Notes: generated by a model from the letters alone, not told the origin. A stretch of DNA of 64,000 bases from Luteimicrobium album (GCF_030161555.1 NZ_BSUK01000001.1:1-64000); one strand, 5' to 3'; counted from the first letter of the stretch, positions 7,285 to 16,663 are shown. Translations and numbers: made by a program.

Positions 7285-7736
7285 CCGCCGTCGCAGCGCC
7301 CACGACCTGCGCCGAGTGCGGCGTCCCGCTCCGCGTCCGCGGTCTGCCGCGCGACGAGTGGCCCGCCGGGTCCAAGCAGCTCGCCGGTCACGGGAAGTGC
7401 GGCGCCTGCTACAGCCGCGAGCTCGCCGGCGGCGGTGTCATCCCCGTCATGCCGAAGACGATCGCGACGAAGGTCGTCGAGCCGCACGTCGCGGCGCGCC
7501 GCGCCCTGGCCGGCGACTGGGTCGAGTCGGCGGTGTGCAGGTCCCTCGACCCCGATCTGTGGTTCTCCGAGGCGCCGTCGGACGTCGCCCGCGCGGCAGC
7601 GTTCTGCGCGGTGTGCCCGGTCAAGGCCCTGTGCGCCGAGCGCGCGGAGGCCGCACGGGAGCAGTACGGGGTGTGGGGCGGCGTGAAGCGCAACGCCAAG
7701 CCGGAGCGCGTCCACGTCGTGGCGGTCGCAGCATGA
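7281..7736 (+). CDS. Phage WhiB-family iron-sulfur regulator
   Basis: 151 residues, ATGA overlap with the previous gene. The C-terminal half is a WhiB domain: Cys86, Cys109, Cys112 and Cys118 in the spacing C-x22-C-x2-C-x5-C, followed by GVWGG at 130-134 and a basic tail. Family members carry a [4Fe-4S] cluster and bind sigma factor region 4. An added N-terminal domain has two CxxC pairs (Cys10/13, Cys40/43) that look like a zinc ribbon, unusual for WhiB. Phage WhiB proteins can compete with the host WhiB2 and interfere with septation or superinfection; here that is inferred from the family. Confidence 0.85.
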   Translation: MTAVAAPTTCAECGVPLRVRGLPRDEWPAGSKQLAGHGKCGACYSRELAGGGVIPVMPKTIATKVVEPHVAARRALAGDWVESAVCRSLDPDLWFSEAPSDVARAAAFCAVCPVKALCAERAEAAREQYGVWGGVKRNAKPERVHVVAVAA

Positions 7737-7990
7737 CCGGCGACGAGCAGCCCACCGTGCACCCGCCGTCGTCGCAGGCGGGCCTTCCCACGATCCGCGC
7801 CGGCGCTCGCGCCCGCGGCGCCGTGCAGTGCGGGGCCGAGCGCATCACGGACTCGATCGCGTACCTGACGCAGGCCGGCCACCCGATCTACCACATCGCG
7901 GTCTGCGACCGGCGGCCCGGGCACGACGGCCCGCACCAGGACAAGAGCATGCGCGCCTACGCCTGGTCCGACGACCGGGTCGTCCCGTGA
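7733..7990 (+). CDS. Hypothetical early protein with Cys/His pattern
   Basis: 85 residues, ATGA overlap. Contains VQCGAERITDSIAYLTQAGH and HIAVCDRRPGHDGPHQDKSM; the Cys-His spacing resembles small zinc-binding domains of phage early proteins. Function unknown. Confidence 0.5.
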   Translation: MTGDEQPTVHPPSSQAGLPTIRAGARARGAVQCGAERITDSIAYLTQAGHPIYHIAVCDRRPGHDGPHQDKSMRAYAWSDDRVVP

Positions 7991-8184
7991 CGGCCGTCCT
8001 GCGGGCCCGGCACCGCCTCGCCCGCATCGAAGCCGCCGCCGCGGACGGTGCGACGACGCTCGCCGTCGCCGCAGACCTCGGGTGGCTCCCCCGCCAGGTG
8101 CACCGCTACCTCGAACGCCACAAGCGCCGCGACATCGCGGCCCAGCTGTCCCGCAACGACGCCAGGAAGGACACGTACCGATGA
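7987..8184 (+). CDS. Small HTH-like protein
   Basis: 65 residues from a GTG overlapping the previous stop. ARIEAAAADGATTLAVAADLGWLPRQVHRYLERH fits a helix-turn-helix (second helix TLAVAADLG, recognition helix PRQVHRYLERH). Probably a DNA-binding early protein. Confidence 0.5.
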   Translation: MTAVLRARHRLARIEAAAADGATTLAVAADLGWLPRQVHRYLERHKRRDIAAQLSRNDARKDTYR

Positions 8185-8378
8185 GCACACTGCCCCCGAT
8201 CAGCGTCGGGCAGCTCCGGGAGATGAACGCCGAGACGCGTGCTCGCGTGATCGCCGCACGTGGCGCCGAGACGCGCCGAGCGCTCGCTCACCTCGCCGGC
8301 ATCGCCGCGCAGAACAACGCCCACGCGGCCGCCGAGTACGCCCAGCTGGTCATCGAGCTGACGCGGGGCGAGTCATGA
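8181..8378 (+). CDS. Small helical early protein
   Basis: 65 residues, ATGA overlap with both neighbours. Predicted almost entirely helical (VGQLREMNAETRARVIAARG, HAAAEYAQLVIEL). No family recognised. Confidence 0.5.
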   Translation: MSTLPPISVGQLREMNAETRARVIAARGAETRRALAHLAGIAAQNNAHAAAEYAQLVIELTRGES

Positions 8379-9207
8379 CGGCCATGTCCGCGCTCGCGAC
8401 CGAGTACCGCGACGCGTACCTGCACACCGGCACCGCCCCCGACGTCGCGTTGCGCGAGCTGCGCACGCTCGTCGAGGACGCGATCGCCAACAAGCCGCGG
8501 AACCACCAGAAGATCATCGGGCCCTCGGAGATCGGCACCGACTGCGACCACTGCCTCGCCGCGAAGCTCGCGCAGTGGGAGCAGCTCCCGAGCACAGCGT
8601 GGCTCCCGTACGTCGGGACCGCGATGCACGAGAACCTCGAGCGCGTCCTCCTCGACCGCGAGATGAACGCCTGGCTCAACCAGCGGCCGGGCCGGTACCT
8701 CGTCGAGGAGAAGACGATGGTCGGCCACATCGGCGGCCAGGAGATCTGGGGATCCACCGACGCTCTCGACGTCGCCGCCGGCCTGACCATCGACTGGAAG
8801 CTCGTCGGCGCGTCCACCCTCACCGCCGCCAAGGTCGGACCCTCGCCCGTCTACCGGGTCCAGGCCGACCTCTACGCGAAGGGGTGGAACGACGCCGGGA
8901 TCCGCGTCGAGCACGTCTCGATCGTCTACCTGCCCCGCAACAGCGTGCGCGGACTCGACGACGCGATCTGGTGGCACGCCCCCACGACCGCGCCCGCGCC
9001 GTCGCCGCCCTCGACCGCGCCAACCGCCTCCACGACAACCTCCGCGCCCTCGAGGACGCCCTGGGCGTCGAGCAGCGCGACGCGTGGATCACCAGCCTCC
9101 CCAGGGCGCGGCACTGCTACGACTGCGCGCGCTTCCCCGACGGCGCCGGGCTCAACCCGCCCGGCCACCACGCTCCCGAGAAGGCGTTCGCCGACCTCCT
9201 CGGGTGA
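8375..9207 (+). CDS. Cas4/RecB-like PD-(D/E)XK exonuclease with Fe-S cysteines, one-base frameshift
   Basis: A phage recombination or end-processing nuclease. Visible: N-terminal Cys pair in SEIGTDCDHCLAAKL, GTAMHENLERVL, a PD-(D/E)XK core (GSTDALDVAAGLTIDWKLVG), QADLYAKGWNDAG, and C-terminal CYDCARFP. The four Cys match a Cas4-type [4Fe-4S] cluster. The frame breaks in the C-run 8979-8983: one more C gives WWHAPHDRARAVAALDRAN and 277 residues (278 codons). Start ATG overlaps the previous stop. It is followed by an ssDNA-binding candidate and the primase-helicase, consistent with a recombination/replication module. Confidence 0.8.
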
Positions 9208-9248
9208 CCCCAACCCACCGCAGTACCGACACCACAAGGAGCACCACC

Positions 9249-9884
9249 ATGACCGACACCAACGACTTCCTCATGGGGTCCGGCTCGAAGTCCGCCTTCG
9301 GGCGCGACGACGCCGTCGGCTACACCGTGACCGGCAAGGTCCAGTCCGTCGAGGTCCGCCAGCAGACCGACCTCGACGGGAACCTCCTCACCTGGGACAA
9401 CGGCGACCCGCGCATGCAGCTCGTCGTCACCCTCGCCACCGACCTGCGCGACGACCCCGAGGACGACGGCGTGCGCGCCGTCTACGTCAAGGGCTCCAAG
9501 GCGCCCGGGTCGAAGTCCGTGCACGACGCCGTCCGCGCCGCCGTGCAGAAGTCCGGCGCCAAGGGCCTCGAGGTCGGGGGCACCCTCACCGTCTCGTTCG
9601 TCGGGACGGAGCCGTCGAAGACCCGCGGGTACTCCGACCGCAAGCTCTGGGAGGCCCAGTACGCCGCCCCGGACAAGGCGGCCCAGTCGGGCGACTTCCT
9701 CGGCACCACCCCGGCCCCGACGACGACGCCGGTCCAGGCAGCGCCGCCCGCCCCCGCGCCGTCGGGCTCCGACGCCGGGGAGAAGGCGCGGCAGCTCGTC
9801 GCGCTCGGCCTCGACGACGCCACGATCGCCGGCGCCACCGGCCTCGACGCGTCCGTCATCGCGCTCCTGCGCACCGCCGCCTGA
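9249..9884 (+). CDS. Probable phage single-stranded DNA-binding protein
   Basis: 211 residues; AAGGAG at 9236-9241 precedes the ATG. The N-terminal 140 residues look like an OB-type beta barrel (YTVTGKVQSVEVRQQTDLDG, MQLVVTLATDLRDD, GGTLTVSFVG), followed by a Pro/Thr-rich linker and a UBA-like C-terminal helix pair (ARQLVALGLDDATIAGATGLD). Genes of this layout sit between Cas4-like nuclease and primase in actinophages and serve as ssDNA-binding proteins. Assignment rests on fold pattern and position. Confidence 0.6.
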   Translation: MTDTNDFLMGSGSKSAFGRDDAVGYTVTGKVQSVEVRQQTDLDGNLLTWDNGDPRMQLVVTLATDLRDDPEDDGVRAVYVKGSKAPGSKSVHDAVRAAVQKSGAKGLEVGGTLTVSFVGTEPSKTRGYSDRKLWEAQYAAPDKAAQSGDFLGTTPAPTTTPVQAAPPAPAPSGSDAGEKARQLVALGLDDATIAGATGLDASVIALLRTAA

Positions 9885-9986
9885 CCGCGGCACCCCGCGC
9901 GCGCAACCGGCGCGCCCCAGCCCGTTCGATCCGGGGCGCGGGGACCACCAGCACCTCCAACACCTTCGACGTCCCGGGAGGACGAC

Positions 9987-10232
9987 ATGACCGACACCAA
10001 GCTCCCCCAGCCGTTCCGCTCCGGCGACGTCCGACCCGGCAACGTGCTCGCCGTCGACGGTCTTCGCGGTCGCTGGTCGGTGTGGTCTGCCGGGCCCGAG
10101 TCGTCGACGTGGTGGCTCCTTCCGATCGACGACGCGGCGCGGGCCGACGTCAACCGGAACGCGGCGTCGATCCTGCACCGGTCGGCTGGCGCCATCGCCG
10201 TCGCGACGAAGAGCCTCCGGAACGCGCGATGA
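9987..10232 (+). CDS. Hypothetical phage protein
   Basis: 81 residues preceded by GGGAGG. Compact, Trp-rich (RGRWSVWSAGPESSTWWLLP), ending in a basic helix. About 100 bases separate it from the previous gene, with no clear promoter. Function unknown. Confidence 0.55.
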   Translation: MTDTKLPQPFRSGDVRPGNVLAVDGLRGRWSVWSAGPESSTWWLLPIDDAARADVNRNAASILHRSAGAIAVATKSLRNAR

Positions 10233-10372
10233 CGACGCTCGCGGCCGCCGCACACACCACCTTCTGGCGCGCCCACGACCTCTGGGAGACCGAGCACCCC
10301 GACCCGCCCGACAACGAACTCGACGACGACCGCATCGACCGCCTCACCGAAGACGACCAGGAGCCCCAGTGA
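10229..10372 (+). CDS. Small acidic phage protein
   Basis: 47 residues, ATGA overlap. Very acidic C-terminus (DPPDNELDDDRIDRLTEDDQEPQ) after FWRAHDLWETEHP. Coupled to the primase gene, whose GTG overlaps its stop. Unknown function. Confidence 0.5.
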   Translation: MTTLAAAAHTTFWRAHDLWETEHPDPPDNELDDDRIDRLTEDDQEPQ

Positions 10373-12880
10373 CCAACGACGTCCTCACCGCCGCCCTCGA
10401 GCTGCTGGACGCCGGCTACTCCGTCATCCCCATCCGCGACGACGGCACCAAGGCCCCCGCCCTCACCGCCTGGAAGCAGTACACCGACCAGCGCCCCGAC
10501 GACTCCCGGGTTCGCGCCTGGTTCACCCACCCCGGCTACGACCTCGGCGTCGTCCAAGGCCACGTCTCCGGCAACGCCGTCATGATCGAGATCGAGGGCC
10601 GCGCCGCCCACCACCTCCCCGACCTCGCGCAGCTCGCCACCGACACCGGCCTCGGCGACCTGTGGGCCCGCGTCACCTCCGGGTGGCTCGAGCACTCCCC
10701 GTCCGGCGGCGTCCACTTCCACGTCCGCACCGACTCCCACCAGCCCGTCCTCGGCAACCAGAAGCTCGCGCGGGCCGCCGACGGCCTCGTCCTCGCCGAG
10801 ACCCGCGGCGAAGGCGGCCAGGTCGTCGTCGCCCCGTCACGCCACCACGCATCCGGGCGCCCGTGGGTGCGGCTCGCCGGCGGTCCTGCAGACGCTGCCG
10901 TCCTCACCCCCGAGGAGCTCGACGCGTTCTGCGCGATCCTGCGCACCCTCGACGAGCAGCCCGAGCACGCCACCACGTCGACGCCCGTCGCCCCGCACGA
11001 CCCCACCCAGGGCGTCACACCCGGCGACGACTACGAGAACCGCACCGACTGGGCCGACATCCTCACCCCCACGGCTGGACCCTCGTCTCCGCCCGCGGCC
11101 GCACCCGCTACTGGCTCCGCCCCGGCAAGGACCGCGGGCAAGGCATCAGCGCGACCACCGGGCACGCCGACGACCGCGACCGCCTCTACGTCTTCACCTC
11201 GTCCACCGACTTCGCCCCCGAGGTGCCGTACACGAAGCTCGGCGCGCTCGCCGTCCTCGAGCACGGCGGCGACCACACCGCCGCCGCCAAGGCCCTCGCC
11301 GCCGCCGGATTCGGGCAGCGCGCCACCGCTCTGCGCCCCGTGCCCGACCACCCGACCGCCGACGACCTCGCCGGCCTCATCGCCCCCACCGCCGACGGCG
11401 CGCTCCCCGTCCCGCCCGCGCCGCGCCCGCAGCTCCACGTCGTCGACGAGCCCGCCCCCGAGCAGGTCGCCGACCGCGTCGCGACCCCCGACCAGGACAA
11501 CACCGCCCTCCTGTTCGTCGACGCCCACGCCGACACCGTCCGCTACGCCACCGGCCGCGGACGATGGCTCACATGGACCGGCCACCACTGGTCCGTCGAC
11601 GACCGCGAGCTCGTCCGCGAACACGCCCGCACCCTCGTCCGCCGCCTCCCCGGAGGCGAAGGCTGGGAGACCTACCGCAAGAAAGCCCTCAGCGCCCGCG
11701 GCGTCACCGACGTCCTGCGACTCGCCCAATCCGACCAGCGCATCGTCGTCGCCGCGAAGGAGCTCGACGCTCGCCCCTACGAGCTCAACACCCCCGCCGG
11801 CATCGTCGACCTGCGCACCGGGACACTGTCCCAACCCGACCCCGCGGCCCTGCACACCCGCACCACCACCGTCGCGCCCGACTTCGACGCGTCCCACCCC
11901 TGTGGGACCGGTTCCTCGCCGACACGTTCGCCGGCGACCCCGACATGATCGCCTTCGTCCAGCGCGCCGTCGGCATGTCCCTCGTCGGCGCCGTCCTCGA
12001 CCAGGTCTTCTTCTTCGCCCACGGGTCCGGCGCCAACGGCAAGTCGACGTTCATGTCGACCCTGCAGCACATCGTCGGCCTCGGCGCCGACGGGTACTCC
12101 GGCCAAGCGCCCGCCGAGATGCTCCTCGCGACCCGCAACCACGGGCACCCCACCGAGCTCGCCCGACTGCAAGGACAGCGCCTCACCGTCACCTCCGAGA
12201 TCAACGAGGGCCAGACGTTCGACGAGGCCCGCATCAAGTCCCTGACCGGCAAGGACACGATCTCCGCCCGGTTCATGCGCGAGGACCTCTTCGACTTCAC
12301 GCCCACCCACACCCTGTGGGTCCTGTCCAACCACGAACCGGAGGTCCGGGTCGGCGGGCTCGCGTTCTGGCGGCGCGTCGTCATGGTCCCCTTCGTGCAC
12401 ACCGTCCCCGAGGGCGCCCGCGTCAAGGACCTCGAGGAACGCCTCATCGCCGACGAGGGCCCCGCGATCCTCGCGTGGGCGATCCGCGGCGCAGCCGACT
12501 ACTTCGCCCGCGGCCTCGCCGCCCCCGACGCCGTCACCGCAGCCACGAAGGCGTACGAGACCGAACAGGACACCGTCGCCGGGTTCGTCACCGACTGCTG
12601 CGTCACCGGCGACCCGAACCGGCAGGACCTGCGCGTGCGGTCCGCGCAGCTGCGCACCGCGTACGAGCGGTGGTGCACCGACGCCGGCGCAACCCCCATG
12701 TCCCCGAAGACGTTCACCGTCGCGCTGCGGTCGAAGTACGGGATCCGCACCGAGCGGTCGAACTCGGCCCGATACCTCGCCGGCATCCGCCTCAACGACA
12801 TCGAGGACGACGGCCCCGACGCGTCACGGGACGCGTCACCGACCCTCGACGAGCGCCTCGACCAGCAGGGGTGGCGGTAG
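10369..12880 (+). CDS. Prim-Pol primase / D5-type helicase, two one-base frameshifts
   Basis: Replication initiator of the phage. N-terminal bifunctional primase-polymerase domain (GYSVIPIRDDGTKAPALTAW, the GVHFHV strand after HSPSG) spans about residues 1-210; a D5_N-like middle part follows (YATGRGRWLTWTGHHWSVDD); the C-terminal SF3/D5 ATPase has Walker A GSGANGKSTFM, LTVTSEINEGQTFDEARIKSLTG and TLWVLSNHEPEV. Frame breaks lie in C-runs at 11066-11070 (restores DILTPHGWTLVSARGR) and 11897-11900 (restores DASHPLWDRFLADTF). With both bases added back the gene has 838 codons. Start is a GTG overlapping the previous stop. Confidence 0.88.
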
Positions 12881-13089
12881 CCCATGGCAACGAATCGTGA
12901 CGCGTGCGTGCCTGTTCGTGACGCGTACCCACAGCACGCGTCACGCGCTCTGACCTGCAGTTATGACGCGTGGTGACGCGATGACGCGACTTTCCAACAT
13001 GACGCCCTACGCCCGCACGTACGTACGTGCGTTGCCGTCATACCCAACCCACGCATCACGCGTCACGACCACCACGACGGAGGAACCCG
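12881..13089. repeat. Non-coding TGACGCG iteron region, copy A
   Basis: A 209-base gap after the primase-helicase with TGACGCG/CGCGTCA repeated at least eight times, for example at 12898, 12919, 12964, 12974, 12982 and around 13058-13067. Bases 12936-13018 align with 24934-25017 at roughly 75-80% identity by eye, including CTCTGACCTGC, TGACGCGATGAC, CGACTTTC and CCCTACGC. ACGTACGTACGTGCG at 13017-13031 is an added palindrome. Candidate origin of replication or repressor/stoperator array. No gene is seen here. Confidence 0.65.
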
Positions 13090-13293
13090 ATGAACGACCC
13101 GGCCGCCTCGGTGCCTGACCCTTTCTGGGCCGACCGCCTCGCGAGCTCCAGCACCGACAAGGAGCTCATGGGGTACGCCTGGTCGTACCTCCTCGCGACC
13201 CTGGCCGCGACGCCGCCCAGCAACGCCGTACGCCGCAACGAGCTGCACCGCGACGTCGCCGCACTCCTCATCGAGGCGGCGAAACGAGCATGA
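13090..13293 (+). CDS. Small phage protein
   Basis: 67 residues, ATG preceded by GGAGG at 13079-13083. Helical (KELMGYAWSYLLATLAAT, NAVRRNELHRDVAALLIEAAKRA). First gene after the iteron region. No family recognised. Confidence 0.55.
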   Translation: MNDPAASVPDPFWADRLASSSTDKELMGYAWSYLLATLAATPPSNAVRRNELHRDVAALLIEAAKRA

Positions 13294-13757
13294 CTGCCCT
13301 GTTCGACCTCGAACCCGACGACCTCGACGCCGCCGCGACCTCCGAGCCCGCCTGGGTCACCGCCTTCACCACCACCCACGGCGCCACACCCACCCTCGCC
13401 TCCGGACGAGCCCTTCCACGCCCCTGCCCCCGCTGCGCACGCTGGACCGTCGTCGGCCTCGACGCACCCCGCTGCGCCGGCCTCGCACGCTGCGACCCCC
13501 ACCCCCTCACCCCACAACTCGAAGCCGCCGCCGTCATCCTCGACACCCCCACCTGGCAGCTCTGGACCTTCGCCGGCCGCCACGAGCTCACACCCCGCCA
13601 CGAACCCCACGTCCCACCCCTGGCCCGCCTCGCACCCGCCGACCACGTCGTCGTCCTCGCCGCCCACGTCTGCGGGCGCCCACCCCTCTCACGCGCACCC
13701 CTGCGCCTCCGCACCACCCGCACCGCCGACCCCATGCACGGCGAACCGCCGTACTGA
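13290..13757 (+). CDS. Phage protein with CPRC zinc-finger-like segment
   Basis: 155 residues, ATGA overlap. RPCPRCARWTVVGLDAPRCAGLARCDPHPL holds CxxC, then further Cys, like a zinc ribbon; the rest (LEAAAVILDTPTWQLWTF, HVVVLAAHVCGRPPL) is unassigned. The position between primase and RuvC suggests a nucleic-acid role. Confidence 0.55.
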   Translation: MTALFDLEPDDLDAAATSEPAWVTAFTTTHGATPTLASGRALPRPCPRCARWTVVGLDAPRCAGLARCDPHPLTPQLEAAAVILDTPTWQLWTFAGRHELTPRHEPHVPPLARLAPADHVVVLAAHVCGRPPLSRAPLRLRTTRTADPMHGEPPY

Positions 13758-13773
13758 CCCCAAGGAGCACCCC

Positions 13774-14064
13774 ATGCCCAACCTGCCTTCGAACAGCCAC
13801 GCCGACCGGGCCGGAGACCGCCTGGACCGCGCCTACACAGCCGACCCGGACCACGCCCGGTACCTGCTCGCCGAGGCCCAGACGGAAGCGAGCCTCGCCG
13901 TCGCCCACGAGCTGCGCACCGCGAACATGCTCGCCGCCCTCGCCACCACCTTCGCCGACGGCTCCGCGAGCTTCCCCGGAGAGACCGACACGCTACGGGC
14001 CGACATCCTGAGCAGACTCGGCTACGACGCCGCCTGGTACGGGACACTGGAGGCGCACGCGTGA
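13774..14064 (+). CDS. Hypothetical helical phage protein
   Basis: 96 residues, AAGGAG before the ATG. Helical pattern throughout (DHARYLLAEAQTEASLAVAHELR, LRADILSRLGYDAAWY). Ends in GTGA overlapping the resolvase start. Unknown function. Confidence 0.5.
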   Translation: MPNLPSNSHADRAGDRLDRAYTADPDHARYLLAEAQTEASLAVAHELRTANMLAALATTFADGSASFPGETDTLRADILSRLGYDAAWYGTLEAHA

Positions 14065-14599
14065 AGATCGTCGGCCTCGACCTCTCCTCACCTCCACCGG
14101 CGTCGCCGTCATCGCCGGCCGCCACGCCGCTGTCGACCGCATCCAGACCAAGCCCGACCACGACGACCTCCACGGCCGCCACAACCGCCTCCGCCGCATC
14201 GTCGCGAACGTCGCCTCCTGGACCGACGGCGCCGACCTCGTCGTCATCGAAGGCCTCGCCTACGCCGCACGATCCCCGCACGCCACCGAACGCGCCGGCC
14301 TGTGGTGGCTTGTCATCGACCGCATCGTCCAGCACGTCGACGCCGTCGCCGTCGTCCCGCCCACCACCCGCGCGAAGTACGCCACCGGCAAGGGCAACGC
14401 CGGCAAGGACCAGGTGCTCGCCGCCGTCATCCGCCGCCACCCCACCGTCGACATCACCGGCAACGACGAAGCCGACGCCCTCATCCTCGCCGCCATGGGC
14501 GCACGCCACCTCGGCCACCCCATCGACGACGTCCCCGCCACGCACCTCGCCGCCATGAACGGCGGCCAGTGGCCCGATCTCGAGGAGCTCGCTGCGTGA
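14061..14599 (+). CDS. RuvC-like Holliday-junction resolvase, one-base frameshift
   Basis: Resolves branched DNA before packaging. It starts at a GTG with MKIVGLDLS, the first catalytic Asp strand of RuvC. The frame breaks at 14086-14087; one more C gives GLDLSLTSTGVAVIAGRHA and 179 residues. Further RuvC motifs: LVVIEGLAYAARSPHATERAG (catalytic Glu), VVPPTTRAKYATGKGNAGKDQVL (the conserved K-K-GxGxAxK region), and NDEADALILAAMG (final Asp pair). Confidence 0.85.
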
Positions 14600-14627
14600 A
14601 CGTGACCTTCACCGATACGGTGACGCC

Positions 14628-15182
14628 GTGCAGATCACCGAGGCAGTCACGACCGTTCAACGCGCCGCCGTCCAGCGGCTCTTCGCGAGTGCGATTCACG
14701 GCATCGCACCCAACGCCGTGCCCGCGCCGGAGCACGACTACCTCTACGCCCCCGTCATCGCTCAGGCCCGCGACGAAGACGGTCACCTCCTCGGCGCTGC
14801 ACTCTCGTGCCGTGCACAAGTCGCGGCCGGCTCCGCGATCCTGGGGAGCCGAGGACCCTACGCGAACGTGCTGGACAAGCACAGCGAACTCGACCTACTG
14901 GCGGTTGAGCCGAACGCCCGCGGCCGCGGCATTGGCGGCGCGCTCGTGCACCACCTCGAGACTCGCCTCGCCTCCACAGGCGTCCGCGCATGGTTCGGCG
15001 TCGTCACCGCAGACCTGCAGGCGGACCAGCTCGAGAAGTTCTACCGTCGCCACGGCTTCACCATCACCGAGCCTGGCCAGCCGCTCCCGAACCTGCTCGG
15101 CAAGAGGTGGTTCCCCGAGCGTGGCGCCGACGAGGTCGCGTTCTACTTCTACAAGCGCCCCGCGGCACAGAGCTTCCAGTAG
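14628..15182 (+). CDS. GNAT-family acetyltransferase
   Basis: 184 residues from GTG 14628. Acetyl-CoA site pattern LLAVEPNARGRGIGGALVHHLE, with the GNAT QxxGxG/A loop written RGRGIG, and a C-terminal FYRRHGFTI. The ATACGG-like -10 and absence of a leader suggest its own leaderless promoter. Acetyltransferases of this kind are common cargo in actinophages; the substrate is unknown. A hairpin follows its stop, so it forms a separate unit from the late operon. Confidence 0.75.
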   Translation: MQITEAVTTVQRAAVQRLFASAIHGIAPNAVPAPEHDYLYAPVIAQARDEDGHLLGAALSCRAQVAAGSAILGSRGPYANVLDKHSELDLLAVEPNARGRGIGGALVHHLETRLASTGVRAWFGVVTADLQADQLEKFYRRHGFTITEPGQPLPNLLGKRWFPERGADEVAFYFYKRPAAQSFQ

Positions 15183-15194
15183 CAGAGTCGTCGC

Positions 15195-15217
15195 CGGGAC
15201 GTCCCATGGGCGTCCCG
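15195..15217 (+). terminator. Hairpin after the GNAT gene
   Basis: CGGGACG (15195-15201) pairs with CGTCCCG (15211-15217) around a 9-base loop, followed by TGTGTGTTG. It lies in the 154-base gap between the convergent GNAT and HEPN genes and may serve as terminator. I see nothing else in this gap. Confidence 0.45.
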
Positions 15218-15336
15218 TGTGTGTTGACTGCAGTGTGGACGATGGGTCCATGGTCGGTGTCACGATTCGCTCACATCGCGGCGATGTCACGGTTTTCGCG
15301 CGTTGGCAGATTCATTGGCTGCGTCGAAGCCGCGAG

Positions 15337-15987
15337 TTACGGGTGGTACTTCTTGACAGCCTCGTCGTTGATGTTGGCGGCGAGCCGACCCATCAGATCG
15401 ACACACTCCGTTGCGTTCTCGACGGTCAGGCTCGGCCTCATCCCTCGATGCACGATCTTGTGTCTCATCTCCGTGAAGTGTTCGACGCGCGCTCGCCAGT
15501 TCGTCGGCAACCCCACCTCCGACAAGTCAACGCCGCAGTACTTCAGCCCGTTGACGACCGCGCTGACTCCGTGGAAGGACTTCGATTCCAGCCACTTATC
15601 GAGCGCTGCTTGCAACTCCTCACGCCGACGCTCAGGCGTCGGTGCCAGCGCAACACGGAGCGCGAGGGCCGGGTCGTCTCTCGCGATGTTGCGAAGCGGC
15701 TCGTGCAGCGCGTCACCGTTTCCGCCGAACCGGGGCACAATTTCGAGGATCAGTTCGTGGACAAAATTGTCCAGCGCCCCGATCGAAAAGACGACTGCAC
15801 CCTGCAGCAGAGCGCGCTCGATCTCCTGCGGCCGCCCAGCCTTCCGAGCCAGCGTGAAGTCCTGGATCAGAAAGCTTGCTCGCGCGTTGTTCTTCTCGAA
15901 GATCGCGAAGGACTCGCACTTCTTCTTCTTCGGCCCCATGCCGAGACGCTCCATCCGAGAACGCCACGTGTCAAGGATGGAATCCAC
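15337..15987 (-). CDS. HEPN-domain protein, antisense accessory gene
   Basis: 216 residues on the strand opposite to its neighbours. The helical protein ends with VEHFTEMRHKIVHRGMRPSLT, where R-x4-H (RHKIVH) is the HEPN RNase signature, preceded by an alpha-helical domain with FSIGALDNFVHELILEIVPRF as in MAE_28990/RiboL-PSP-type HEPN proteins. Many such proteins are RNases in abortive-infection or toxin systems. No obvious antitoxin gene overlaps it. Base composition is less G/C-biased than the flanking phage genes (AAGAAGAAGAAGTGCGAG near the start), suggesting separate acquisition. Defence role is inferred. Confidence 0.7.
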   Translation of the reverse strand: MDSILDTWRSRMERLGMGPKKKKCESFAIFEKNNARASFLIQDFTLARKAGRPQEIERALLQGAVVFSIGALDNFVHELILEIVPRFGGNGDALHEPLRNIARDDPALALRVALAPTPERRREELQAALDKWLESKSFHGVSAVVNGLKYCGVDLSEVGLPTNWRARVEHFTEMRHKIVHRGMRPSLTVENATECVDLMGRLAANINDEAVKKYHP

Positions 15988-16001
15988 GAGCAGGAGGAAC
16001 C

Positions 16002-16634
16002 GTGATCGCTGTCGACGAGCTCTACACCACCGCCCGCACCCTCACCGCCGCACCCCACGGCCTCCTCCGCCGCGTCAACGCCCTCATCCCCCACGCCTCG
16101 AACACCGTCGCGGAGTCGCAGCTCGGCGGGCGCGCCGACATCCACCGCATCCCCTGGAACGGGCCCGCCGCGAACCTCGCCCTCGACATCGCCGCGGCCG
16201 TCCGCCGCCACGAGTCCACGCTCACGCTGCTCCTGTTCCAGCAGGCGCGGTTCCGGCCCGACGGCGACCGCCAGACCCTCGACGCCATCGGGCGCCTGCC
16301 CGTGCTCGTCGACCACGCCATCGCGTCAGGGCACGGCGGCCGGCCCCCGGTCCGCGACGCCGCCCACGACCTCACCGCCTGGGCGCGTCGCTGCCGCGCG
16401 CTCCTCGACGAAGCCCACGACGACGAGCAGCCCTGGACGCCCGCACCCTCGGCGCTCCCGCCGTGCCCTGACTGCAATCGGCGCCTGTACCTCGCGCCCG
16501 GATGGCAGTACGCCGGCGACGCCGCCGATGTCTTGTGCCGCACCTGCCGCGACGACGACGGACAGCCCCTGCGATGGGACGCGGGGACGTGGCTCGCCGT
16601 GCTCGCGCACCGGAGCGCGGCCACCGCGGCGTGA
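16002..16634 (+). CDS. Phage protein with C-terminal zinc ribbon
   Basis: 210 residues from GTG 16002, with AGGAGG just upstream. A helical N-terminal two thirds is followed by PPCPDCNRRLYLAPGW ... VLCRTCRDDDGQPLRWDAGTW, two CxxC pairs that should bind zinc. Proteins of this form sit before the terminase in actinophages; the specific role is unknown. Confidence 0.6.
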   Translation: MIAVDELYTTARTLTAAPHGLLRRVNALIPHASNTVAESQLGGRADIHRIPWNGPAANLALDIAAAVRRHESTLTLLLFQQARFRPDGDRQTLDAIGRLPVLVDHAIASGHGGRPPVRDAAHDLTAWARRCRALLDEAHDDEQPWTPAPSALPPCPDCNRRLYLAPGWQYAGDAADVLCRTCRDDDGQPLRWDAGTWLAVLAHRSAATAA

Positions 16635-16663
16635 GGTGGGCGGCGGCCGGTACGCTCCGGCCC

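Noticed and set aside
8375-14599. Reading the exonuclease, primase-helicase and resolvase as pseudogenes
   Set aside because: Each is restored by one or two single bases in C-runs, exactly like host housekeeping genes in the same window, so error is more likely than decay.
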